From positions 1-64,000 of the forward strand of contig CAIOYC010000029.1 in assembly GCA_903862425.1 (NCBI GenBank): a DNA stretch of 64,000 bases, read 5' to 3'. The translations under genes and the position numbers were made by a program. The notes under the pieces were generated by a model. The model was not told the DNA's origin, made no database searches, and saw only the letters and a list, made by a program, of their open reading frames with translations. Below are positions 49,620-57,420 of the stretch, piece after piece (position 1 is the stretch's first letter; every line of letters starts with the position of its first letter). This DNA comes from an uncultured Caulobacterales bacterium (GTDB lineage: Bacteria > Pseudomonadota > Alphaproteobacteria > Caulobacterales > Caulobacteraceae).

Positions 49620-51437
49620 ATGATCGACCGCCGCGCACTTCTGACCACGTCTGCGGCGGGGGCGGCGGCGATGGCCCTTCCCGCCTGGGCCGACGGCGAC
49701 CTGTCGCAGGCGGATCGCGACCTCGGCAAGCTGTTCGACATCTTCTTCCAGGAGAACCTGCGCCGTAATCCCGAGAGCGCCACCCAGCTCGGCCTCGACA
49801 AGGGCGCCAATGCCGATCTGAAGTCCAAGCTTACCGATCGCGGACCGGACGAGCGGGCGCGCAACAAGGCGGACAACGCCAGCCAGCTCGCCCGCCTGAA
49901 GGCCATCGACCGAACCAAGCTCACGGCCATGGACGCGGTGAACTACGACACCGTGCTCTATGCCCTGAACACCACCCGTCGCCTGTTGGAGTTCGACTTC
50001 GGCGGGCGCTCCTACGGCCCCTCGCCCTACGCCATCAGCCAGCTCACCGGCGCCTACCAGTCCGTGCCCGAGTTCCTCGACACCAAGCACCGGATCGAGA
50101 CGCCCGCTGACGGTAGCGCCTATCTGGCCCGGATGGAGCAGTATGCGACGGTGCTCGACCAGGAGACGGCCCGGTTCGACCACGATATCGCCAAAGGTAT
50201 CGTTCCGCCGGATTTCTTGCTCGATGAGACCATCACCCAGATGCAGCAAGGCCGGACTACCGCAGCCAAAAGCAAGCTGGTTCAGTCCTTCACAAGACGA
50301 ACGCATCAGCTCGACGGTTTTTTCAAGATGGCTGGGTTCGCCGAGGGCATTTACAACGACAAGGTCGGCCCAGCACTGGATCGCCAGCTCGCCGCGGTGA
50401 AAAAGGTGCGCGCCGGCGCCCAGCACGAACCCGGCGTCTGGCGCTTCAAGCAGGGTGAGGAATTCTACGCCGCCTGCCTGCAGGCCTCGACCACCACCCG
50501 CATGTCGCCCGAGGAGATCCACAAGACCGGGATCGATCAGGGTCGGGAAGTCACCGCCCGCCTCGACGCCATCTTCAAGAAGCGCGGCATGACCCAGGGC
50601 AGCGTCGCCGAGCGGATCCAGGGCCTCTACAAGGACCCCGCCCTGTTCTATGCCAACGATGCGGCGGGCAAGGAAAAGCTCATCGCCTACTGCAACGAAC
50701 GGCTCGACGCGGTGCGCCTGCGTCTGCCCAAGGCGTTCAAGCGCGTGCCGCCCTACAAGTTCGAGGTGCGGGCCGTGCCGGCGGACATCGATACCGGCGC
50801 GCCCCTGGCCTATTCCCAGTCGCCCTCGCTCGATGGACGGCCGGGCATCGTCTATTTCAACCTGCACGACACGGCCGAATGGCCGCGTTGGAACATTCCC
50901 TCGGTGGTCTATCACGAGGGCCTGCCAGGGCATCAGATGGAGGGCGGCCTGGCCCTGTCGAACCCCGGCCTGCCGCTGATCCGCAAGACCATGGGCTTTT
51001 CGGCCTATGCCGAGGGCTGGGCGCTCTATGCCGAACAGCTGGCGGACGAGCTCGGCATGTACGAGGACGATCCCTTGGGCCAGGTCGGCTATCTGAAGGC
51101 CCAGCTGTTCCGTTGCGGGCGTCTGGTGGTCGATACCGGCATCCACCACTTCAAATTCAGCCGCGAAAAGGCGGTGCAGACCCTGATCGCCATGGACGGC
51201 GACGCAGTGGGATCCACCACTCGCGAGATCGACCGCTACTGCTCCATCCCCGGCCAGGCCTGCTCCTACAAGGTCGGCCACAATGTCTGGACCGGCGCGC
51301 GGGCGCGGGCTGAGAAGGCTCTGGGGCCGAAGTACGACATCAAGGACTTCCATGAGGTCGGCCTGAACTGCGGTCGCGTTCCGCTCGAAGTGCTCGACGG
51401 CGTGATCAACCGCTGGATCGCGGGGACCAAGGCGTAA
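49620..51437 (+). CDS. DUF885 family protein, exported
   Basis: 605 residues. Secretion signal at residues 1-24 (DRRALLTTSAAGAAAMALPAW, possibly Tat with RR). DUF885 proteins are putative zinc-dependent hydrolases of a peptidase-like helical fold. The zinc signature HExxPGH is seen as YHEGLPGHQMEG (about 430-441), followed by MGFSAYAEGWALYAEQLADE, with the third ligand Glu. Other conserved parts are GPSPYAISQLTGAY and GQACSYKVG. The substrate is unknown. Confidence 0.88.
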   Translation: MIDRRALLTTSAAGAAAMALPAWADGDLSQADRDLGKLFDIFFQENLRRNPESATQLGLDKGANADLKSKLTDRGPDERARNKADNASQLARLKAIDRTKLTAMDAVNYDTVLYALNTTRRLLEFDFGGRSYGPSPYAISQLTGAYQSVPEFLDTKHRIETPADGSAYLARMEQYATVLDQETARFDHDIAKGIVPPDFLLDETITQMQQGRTTAAKSKLVQSFTRRTHQLDGFFKMAGFAEGIYNDKVGPALDRQLAAVKKVRAGAQHEPGVWRFKQGEEFYAACLQASTTTRMSPEEIHKTGIDQGREVTARLDAIFKKRGMTQGSVAERIQGLYKDPALFYANDAAGKEKLIAYCNERLDAVRLRLPKAFKRVPPYKFEVRAVPADIDTGAPLAYSQSPSLDGRPGIVYFNLHDTAEWPRWNIPSVVYHEGLPGHQMEGGLALSNPGLPLIRKTMGFSAYAEGWALYAEQLADELGMYEDDPLGQVGYLKAQLFRCGRLVVDTGIHHFKFSREKAVQTLIAMDGDAVGSTTREIDRYCSIPGQACSYKVGHNVWTGARARAEKALGPKYDIKDFHEVGLNCGRVPLEVLDGVINRWIAGTKA

Positions 51438-51460
51438 GGGCTATCGCTGACCTGTCCAAA

Positions 51461-51584
51461 CGCCGCTTATCCCCGCGAAGGCGGGACCTCGGATGTTTTG
51501 TCGCTGCGGTTGGTTCGCGCCGTCCCTATCTGCGTTCAGGAATGATTGAAAAGGCCTTGTCTCCGCCTGCGCGGGGATGAGCGG
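51461..51584. repeat. Degenerate inverted-pair intergenic repeat
   Basis: CGCTTATCCCCGCGAAGGCGGG (51464-51485) faces CCGCCTGCGCGGGGATGAGCGG (51563-51584); the two are imperfect reverse complements. Same general type as the repeat between rpsO and pnp. It fills the gap between the DUF885 gene and the aldo/keto reductase gene. Confidence 0.65.
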
Positions 51585-51605
51585 CAGATAAGAAGGATAC
51601 GCATC

Positions 51606-52547
51606 ATGGACCTGCGCCCCCTCGGCAAATCCGGCCTGAAGACTCGCCCCTGGGCGTTCGGCGGCAATGTGTTCGGCTGGACGGCGGACAAGGACACCTC
51701 CTTCGCCTTGCTCGACGCCTTCATTGGCGAAGGGTTCAGTCTGATCGATACCGCCGACGTCTATTCGGCCTGGGTCCCCGGCCATAAGGGCGGGGAGAGC
51801 GAGACGGTGATCGGCGAATGGCTGGCGGCCCGTCCCGGCGCCCGCGAAAAGGTGCTGATCGCCACCAAGCTCGGCATGCTGGCGCCCAATAACGGCCTGA
51901 ACGCCAGCCAGATCGAGACGGCGGCGGAGGCCTCCCTGAAGCGGCTCGGGACCGACGTGATCGACCTCTACCAGAGCCACAAGGACGACGAGGCCACTCC
52001 GCTCGACGAGACGCTCGAGGCCTATGGCAAGCTCATCAAGGCTGGCAAGGTGCGCGCCATCGGCGCCTCCAACTACGAGGCCCCGCGCCTGGCCGAAGCG
52101 CTGAAGGTCTCCGCCGACAAGGGCCTGCCGCGCTACGAAACGCTGCAACCGGCCTACAACCTGATGGACCGGGCTATAGAGGCGCAGGTCGTTCCGCTCT
52201 GCCAGAAGGAGGATATAGGCATCATCACCTACTACTCGTTGGCCTCCGGGTTCCTGTCGGGCAAGTACCGCTCCGAAGCCGACCTGAAGAAGAGCGCGCG
52301 CGGCGGCGGCGTGAAGAAGTACCTGAACGACAAGGGTTTTGCCGTGCTGAAGGCGCTGGACGAGGTCTCAGAAACCCACAAGGCGACGCCCGCCCAGGTC
52401 GCTGCCGCCTGGGTTATGGCCAAGCCGGGCATCACCGCCGCCATCGCCAGCGCCACCTCTCTTGACCAGATGAAGGACCTGACCGCCGCAGCGCACCTGG
52501 CCCTGACCGCCGACGACATGGCCAAGCTGGACGCGGCGAGCGCCTGA
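51606..52547 (+). CDS. Aldo/keto reductase
   Basis: 313-residue TIM-barrel NADPH-dependent reductase. Catalytic tetrad: Asp and Tyr in LIDTADVYSAW, Lys in LIATKLG and His in DLYQSHKDD. NADPH-binding KVRAIGASNYEAPRLAEA and the C-terminal AIASATSLDQMKDL are present. It looks like the AKR11/12-type general stress reductases. ATG 51606 gives MDLRPLGKSGLKTRPW; in-frame extension upstream lies in the intergenic repeat. Substrate unknown. Confidence 0.93.
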   Translation: MDLRPLGKSGLKTRPWAFGGNVFGWTADKDTSFALLDAFIGEGFSLIDTADVYSAWVPGHKGGESETVIGEWLAARPGAREKVLIATKLGMLAPNNGLNASQIETAAEASLKRLGTDVIDLYQSHKDDEATPLDETLEAYGKLIKAGKVRAIGASNYEAPRLAEALKVSADKGLPRYETLQPAYNLMDRAIEAQVVPLCQKEDIGIITYYSLASGFLSGKYRSEADLKKSARGGGVKKYLNDKGFAVLKALDEVSETHKATPAQVAAAWVMAKPGITAAIASATSLDQMKDLTAAAHLALTADDMAKLDAASA

Positions 52548-52570
52548 CCACGTCGCCGGTGGATGTCGGA

Positions 52571-53473
52571 CTAGGCGGCCGTGAGGGCGGGGTAGTCCAT
52601 GGCGTCGAGGTCGGCGATCAGGCTGGGACCCTTGGGCGTCCAGCCGAGACGCTGGCGCGTCCAGGCGCTGGAGGCGGGCATGTCCAGAGCGGCGAACATA
52701 GCCATCCAGCCAAAAGCCTCGGGCGCCTGTTCAGGCGTCACCGAGGCTACGGGAAGGCCGAGGCCCCGGCCGAGCGCCTCGGCGATGTCGCGGGCCGAAA
52801 CGCCCTCTTCGTCCACCGCGTGGAAGATTTCCCCGCCCTTGCCCTGTTCGATGGCCAGGGCATAGAGCTTGGCCACGTCTGAGACGTGGGCTGCGGCCCA
52901 GCGGTTGGCGCCGTCGCCGATATAGCTGACCCGGCCTTTTTCCCGCGCGCCCTCGATGAGAGGGCTGATCAGGCCCTGCTTGTGAGTGTCGTGCACCTGC
53001 GGCAGGCGCATTACCGCCACCTTCGCTCCGGTCTCGGCGGCGGCGACGCCGGCCTGTTCGGACGCGATGCGGGGGTTGGGATGGTCGAAATTGGTCACGC
53101 TCTCCACAGCGAGCTCGCCATGCCCTGGCGCGCCGATGCCTGTGCCCGAGGTGATGAGCAGCAGCCTGTCCGAGCCCTGCAGCGCCTCGCCCATCGCCCG
53201 GATCACGCGGGCGTCCTTCTGGGTGTTGGCGATGAAGTTGGAGAAGTCGTGGTCGAAGGCGCAGTGGATCACCGCGTCCGCCTGCGCCGCGCCCGCCTTC
53301 AGGCTGTCCGGATCCTCGAGCGTACCCTGGAGCGGCTCCACACCGGCCTTGCGCAGCGTCTCGGCGCCGGACTCCGAGCGGGTCAGGCCGAGCACCTGGT
53401 GTCCTGCCGCGAGCAGTTCGGGGATGACGTGCGTGCCGATGAAGCCGGTGGCGCCGGTGAGGAAGATACGCAT
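52571..53473 (-). CDS. NAD-dependent epimerase/SDR family protein
   Basis: 300-residue extended/atypical SDR. The N-terminus is MRIFLTGATGFIGTHVIPEL, the TGxxGxxG NAD(P) site. No classical YxxxK is obvious, as in many atypical SDRs. ATG 53473 is preferred to an in-frame start 45 bases upstream. It is divergent from the XRE/MmyB regulator with an AT-rich promoter region between, a pairing often seen where MmyB-type regulators control an SDR gene. Confidence 0.88.
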   Translation of the reverse strand: MRIFLTGATGFIGTHVIPELLAAGHQVLGLTRSESGAETLRKAGVEPLQGTLEDPDSLKAGAAQADAVIHCAFDHDFSNFIANTQKDARVIRAMGEALQGSDRLLLITSGTGIGAPGHGELAVESVTNFDHPNPRIASEQAGVAAAETGAKVAVMRLPQVHDTHKQGLISPLIEGAREKGRVSYIGDGANRWAAAHVSDVAKLYALAIEQGKGGEIFHAVDEEGVSARDIAEALGRGLGLPVASVTPEQAPEAFGWMAMFAALDMPASSAWTRQRLGWTPKGPSLIADLDAMDYPALTAA

Positions 53474-53529
53474 GGGAAGAGCTCCGGAGGGGTCTGTTCT
53501 ATCTGCCTGTAAGCCCACTTCCAGTCATG

Positions 53530-53560
53530 TTATAGTAGTGACCTTATCGTGGTATAATTG
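53530..53560. promoter_or_regulatory. Divergent promoter region, SDR and XRE regulator
   Basis: An AT-rich stretch in otherwise GC-rich DNA. TATAAT, a perfect -10, is at 53553-53558 for the plus-strand regulator, with a weak TTATAG -35 at 53530-53535. On the minus strand CTATAA in the same stretch could serve the SDR gene. Overlap of the two fits autoregulation. Confidence 0.5.
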
Positions 53561-53574
53561 CTAACAGGAACAGT

Positions 53575-54402
53575 GTGCCGATCGAGACCGCCAACAGCCT
53601 TGGGACCTTCCTCAAGGATCGTCGCATCCGGCTGGACCCCGCCGCCTTCGGCTTTTCCCGGGGTCGGCGCCGCACCCCGGGCCTGCGCCGCGAAGAGGTG
53701 GCCCAGCGCGCCAATATCAGCCCCACCTGGTATACCTGGCTGGAGCAGGGCCGGGGCGGCGCACCCTCCGCCGACGTGCTGGACCGCATCGCAGGCGGCC
53801 TGATGCTGACCGAGCCGGAGCGCGAGCACCTGTTCATGCTCGGCCTCGGGCGCCCGCCCGAGGTGCGCTACAAGACCGTGACCGGGGTGACGCCGCGCCT
53901 GCAGCGCGTGCTCGACGCCTTCGACACCAGCCCGGCCATCATCAAGAACGCCTTGTGGGACGTGATCGCCTGGAACCGGGCCGCCTCGATCCTGCTGATG
54001 GACTACGCCGCCCTGCCGCCAGAGGGGCGAAACATCCTGCGCCTGATGTTCTCCAACGCGCGCGTCCAGGCCGCGCAGGAGGACTGGCGCGCCGTCGCCC
54101 GCTTCGTCGTCGGCGCCTTCAGGGCTGACGCCATCCGCGCCGGCGCCTCCGAGGCGGTCACGCGGCTGGTGGCGGAGATGTCGGCGCTCAGCCCGGAGTT
54201 CGAGGCCCTGTGGCGGGACAACGACGTCAACGGCTATGGGGAAGGCGTCAAGCGGTTGCACCACGCCGAACTCGGTCCGTTGCAGCTCGAATTCTCCGCC
54301 TTCGCCGTCGATGGACGGCCGGAACTAGGCATGGTGGTGTTCAACCCCGCCACGCGCGAAGATGGCGACCGTATCCGCACCCTGCTTGCGAGTCGCCCCT
54401 AG
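53575..54402 (+). CDS. XRE-family regulator with MmyB-like domain
   Basis: 275 residues from GTG 53575. The N-terminal HTH (about 9-80) has LGTFLKDRRIRLDP, RRTPGLRREEVAQRANISPT and YTWLEQGRG. The C-terminal MmyB/PAS-like domain (about 105-265) has ALWDVIAWNRAASILLMDYA, NILRLMFSNARVQ, and GVKRLHHAELGPLQLEFSAF. It matches the MmyB group, which binds small ligands such as fatty acids. It is divergent from the SDR gene and ends one base into the ABC-transporter gene, suggesting it may also control export genes. Confidence 0.92.
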   Translation: MPIETANSLGTFLKDRRIRLDPAAFGFSRGRRRTPGLRREEVAQRANISPTWYTWLEQGRGGAPSADVLDRIAGGLMLTEPEREHLFMLGLGRPPEVRYKTVTGVTPRLQRVLDAFDTSPAIIKNALWDVIAWNRAASILLMDYAALPPEGRNILRLMFSNARVQAAQEDWRAVARFVVGAFRADAIRAGASEAVTRLVAEMSALSPEFEALWRDNDVNGYGEGVKRLHHAELGPLQLEFSAFAVDGRPELGMVVFNPATREDGDRIRTLLASRP

Positions 54403-55310
54403 TGTCAGACACCGACCCGGTCCTCGAACTGGTGGACCTCACCAAGCGTTTCGGACGCCAGACGGCGGTCCAGGGCGTTAGCCTGTCCGTCGGTCGGGGC
54501 GAGGTCTACGGCTTCCTCGGTCCCAACGGGGCGGGCAAGAGCACGACCATCCGCATGCTGCTGCGCCTGATCCGGCCGAGCGGGGGGCAGGCGCGCCTGT
54601 GGGGCCAGGACGTCGCCGCCCATCCTGGACAACTGGCCCGCGTGGGCTCGCTGGTCGATGGCGGGACCCTCTATCCCTTCCTCACCGCTCGCCAGAACCT
54701 GGCGGTGTTGGGCGCCGTGATCGGGCGACGAGACCCCGCTCGCGCCGACGCCCTGCTCGATCAGGTCGGTCTCGGCGGCGCCATGGACAAGCGGGTTAAG
54801 AGCTTCTCCACCGGCATGAAGCAGCGGCTGGGCGTCGCCGCCGCTTTGCTCAACGATCCGGAGTTGGTGATCCTGGACGAGCCCTCCAACGGGCTGGACG
54901 TCTCCGGCATCGGGGAGATGCGGGCGCTGATCCGGCGACTGGCGCGCGACGAAGGGCGCACGGTCTTCCTGTGCAGCCACCTGCTGCACGAGGTCGAGCA
55001 GGTGTGCGACCGGGTGGCCATCGTCAGCAAGGGCGCCATGGTGCGCGAGGCGAGCATGGCCGATCTGCTCGAACGCCAGGACGGGGTGCGGGTCGAGGCC
55101 GATCCGCCGGAGACAGCGCTGTCGATCCTGTCCCGGCGCTGGCCCGCCCGGCGCGACGGCGCGGCCCTGGTGGTGGAGGCGCGCCGCGCGGATGCGCCCG
55201 CCATCGTCGCCGCCCTGGTGGAGGGCGGAGTGCAGGTTTTCCACATCGCCGTCGAGCGCCGCAGCCTCGAAGACGCCTATCTGTCCATCACCGAAGGAGC
55301 CGGCGCATGA
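54402..55310 (+). CDS. ABC transporter ATP-binding protein
   Basis: 302 residues from GTG 54402, which shares one base with the previous stop. Walker A GPNGAGKSTTIR (about 40-51), signature FSTGMKQRLG, Walker B LVILDEPSNGLD, and H-loop FLCSHLLHEVEQ are all present. It is of the ABC-2/CcmA type, with a C-terminal domain of about 70 residues. The next gene encodes its permease, and its start lies within this stop (ATGA). Role: probably export or resistance; substrate unknown. Confidence 0.94.
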   Translation: MSDTDPVLELVDLTKRFGRQTAVQGVSLSVGRGEVYGFLGPNGAGKSTTIRMLLRLIRPSGGQARLWGQDVAAHPGQLARVGSLVDGGTLYPFLTARQNLAVLGAVIGRRDPARADALLDQVGLGGAMDKRVKSFSTGMKQRLGVAAALLNDPELVILDEPSNGLDVSGIGEMRALIRRLARDEGRTVFLCSHLLHEVEQVCDRVAIVSKGAMVREASMADLLERQDGVRVEADPPETALSILSRRWPARRDGAALVVEARRADAPAIVAALVEGGVQVFHIAVERRSLEDAYLSITEGAGA

Positions 55311-56137
55311 TGGGCGCAATACAGGCCGAGACCCTGAAACTGGTTCGCCACCGGGCGATCTGGGGACTGGTGTGGATCTTCCCCATCGGCCTGACCCTGA
55401 TCTACTTACTTGGCATCGTGCTCGGCCTCGGCCGTCACGGCGCCTTGCCGGGCGTGGCCGAGCCGCCGGGCGCCTGGATCGCCAACTCCACCATGGTGTG
55501 GAAGGCGGCGCAGAGCGGGCCGGCTCGTTACCTGATCGCGGCCTTCGCGGCCCTGGCCTTCGGCGGCGAATACGGCTGGAACACCTGGAAGCTCGTCGTG
55601 CCGCACAGCCGGCGCTGGGTGCTGATCGGCGCCAAGTACGCCGTCGTGCTCGGCCTGCTCCTTGTCGCCCTCGTTCTGGCGGCGGTGCTGACCCTTGTCT
55701 TCGCCACGCTCGTTTCCTTCACCGGCGGCGAGCCCGTGCCGGCGGGTATCACGCCCGGCGACCTGATGGCCGCGCACGCCCGCGCGGCGCTGGCGACGGT
55801 GGTCTCCACGCTGCTCACCGTCGGCTACGGCTCGCTGGCGGCGATCCTGCTGCGCTCGACCATGGGCGGGGCCATCGTGGGCATCGCTGCGGTGACCGTG
55901 GAGGGCGTGGCGGGCGCCGTCGCGCCGATCCTTAACCCCATGATCTTCATGGCCCTGCCCACCTATCATCTGCACAACCTGACGGCCTTCGTCCTGACGG
56001 GCGCCGGGACGCCGCTGATGCTGCGGTCCGGAATCGTGCAGGAAGGCTGGGCGATCTCCCTGGCCTGGATCGGCGGCTGGATCGCCCTGCTGACCGGCGC
56101 CACCGCCGCGATCTTCGAACGTCAGGACCTCAACTAG
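55307..56137 (+). CDS. ABC-2 type transporter permease
   Basis: 276 residues with about six transmembrane segments (IWGLVWIFPIGLTLIYLLGI, AALAFGGEYGWNTWKLVVPH, GLLLVALVLAAVLTLVFATL, and others). The EYGWNTWKLVVPHSRRWVLI pattern after the second helix is typical of ABC-2 exporter permeases. ATG 55307 (MMGAIQAETLKLV) is used; the open frame upstream lies inside the ATPase gene and is not coding. With the ATPase it forms a two-gene exporter in one transcript with the XRE regulator. Confidence 0.88.
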   Translation: MMGAIQAETLKLVRHRAIWGLVWIFPIGLTLIYLLGIVLGLGRHGALPGVAEPPGAWIANSTMVWKAAQSGPARYLIAAFAALAFGGEYGWNTWKLVVPHSRRWVLIGAKYAVVLGLLLVALVLAAVLTLVFATLVSFTGGEPVPAGITPGDLMAAHARAALATVVSTLLTVGYGSLAAILLRSTMGGAIVGIAAVTVEGVAGAVAPILNPMIFMALPTYHLHNLTAFVLTGAGTPLMLRSGIVQEGWAISLAWIGGWIALLTGATAAIFERQDLN

Positions 56138-56258
56138 GTCAGAGAATCATTGGCGAGAGGGTGGGCGGTGAGCGGCGCGCGCCTCCAGCAAACGGAAGTC
56201 CCTGACGTCCGGGATGGGTGGGTTGCGGACGGTAATTGTTCGCGCATAGCATAGCTCT

Positions 56259-56783
56259 ATGGATAAGCGACGCGGCTTCAGGCAGTTGTTTTTTGCATTT
56301 ACGCTCGCGCTGTTGTGCACGGTAACTGCGTGTTCTGACGACACAAAGACAGATGTGCCAAAGCGTCTGGTTCTTACTGGCACTCCGATCTTGACCACGG
56401 TCCCGGCCTTCACCGTTGACTTAGAACTCGATCCATCCGCCGATGCTGCCTTGAGGTCGGGCTCGCACCCGCTATCGCTCCGTGCTCACTTTCGGGGAAA
56501 CTCGAATGGCATGGGACGACGCTACGCCGACGAGACCGCGCAGATCGATCTTCCGGAGGAACTAACGCAACCTGTTCGAGGAAGTGGCCCGGTGCACTTT
56601 CCAGCCCATGCCACAGACAACCGATTGCTCAAGTTCATTGCGGGCGGTTTGAAGGTCGACCTGATTGACGTGTCCAACACCAAGCCAAGCCAACTCTCAT
56701 ATCGGTGCGGGATGAACGAAGAACTTGATCTACGAGAGATACAGCGAACTCCCCCCACCATCAGATGCGTGCTCAGCCGGTAA
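56259..56783 (+). CDS. Putative lipoprotein, unknown function
   Basis: 174 residues. The N-terminus RRGFRQLFFAFTLALLCTV-TAC has a signal peptide with a lipobox VTAC, so Cys24-25 should be lipidated. The mature part (about 150 residues) has no recognised domain. It contains two cysteines (YRCG and TIRC) that could pair. Base composition is AT-richer than the flanking genes, and the codon choice differs, suggesting acquisition. No family named. Confidence 0.65.
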   Translation: MDKRRGFRQLFFAFTLALLCTVTACSDDTKTDVPKRLVLTGTPILTTVPAFTVDLELDPSADAALRSGSHPLSLRAHFRGNSNGMGRRYADETAQIDLPEELTQPVRGSGPVHFPAHATDNRLLKFIAGGLKVDLIDVSNTKPSQLSYRCGMNEELDLREIQRTPPTIRCVLSR

Positions 56784-56938
56784 GGACCGCTAAGGGTCGC
56801 CACCGGAAATGAAGGCCGCTCCGGAAAGCTGACATTGGCCGTCCAGCCAGAAAGCGGGCCCTCCAGAATTCGGCAATGGGTGGAAAGCGGCTGCAAGCTG
56901 TTCAAATATATAAAGCGGCTTGGAACGGAGGGTGGCCT

Positions 56939-57262
56939 GTGACGCCTATCACCACGGCATGGCTTGAACAGCGTGGCTTGCTGCATGACGCTCAAGTTGT
57001 TGCTGCCCACTGTGAAGGGGCAAGCGTTTGCATTAGTATCGATGACGAATGGGCGAACACGCATGACGGAGCGGACGGACGGTCTGCTGGGGTTCTAGTC
57101 TTCCACGATGCATCTATAATTGAAGGTGATCTGTCGGCTTTAAAAGGCGGCTGGATCAGCGAAGTGGAGCATCGTAACGGCAATATAGTCTTCGATTTCT
57201 GCGACCGGAACCGGTTGGTCATCACAGCGAACACGGCAATGTGGGAGCCTATCCAGCCCTAA
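56939..57262 (+). CDS. Hypothetical protein, AT-richer
   Basis: 107 residues from GTG 56939, seven bases after GGAGGG, a strong ribosome-binding site; a longer in-frame start at 56876 is less likely. Pattern: VTPITTAWLEQRGLLHDAQV, CISIDDEWANTHDGADG, then IVFDFCDRNRLVITANTA. No domain recognised. TATATAA near 56906-56912 may belong to its promoter. Like the lipoprotein gene before it, it is AT-richer than its surroundings. Confidence 0.55.
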   Translation: MTPITTAWLEQRGLLHDAQVVAAHCEGASVCISIDDEWANTHDGADGRSAGVLVFHDASIIEGDLSALKGGWISEVEHRNGNIVFDFCDRNRLVITANTAMWEPIQP

Positions 57263-57420
57263 GGCGTACCTCAGGCGACCCGCCCTACAGCGGACGTTCT
57301 GAAAGACCGGAATAGGTCGAAAGCCGTCGTCACCACGATCTTCAGAACCAGACCTTGGCGGCTCGATGTCATGTCGCCCTAGCCGCCCGGACACGGTTGC
57401 CCGGGCAGCGCGACGCCCGG

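Noticed and set aside
57401-57420. CCGGGC-N8-GCCCGG after the M3 peptidase stop as a terminator
   Set aside because: Only 6 bp and no T-run on the minus strand; too weak to call.
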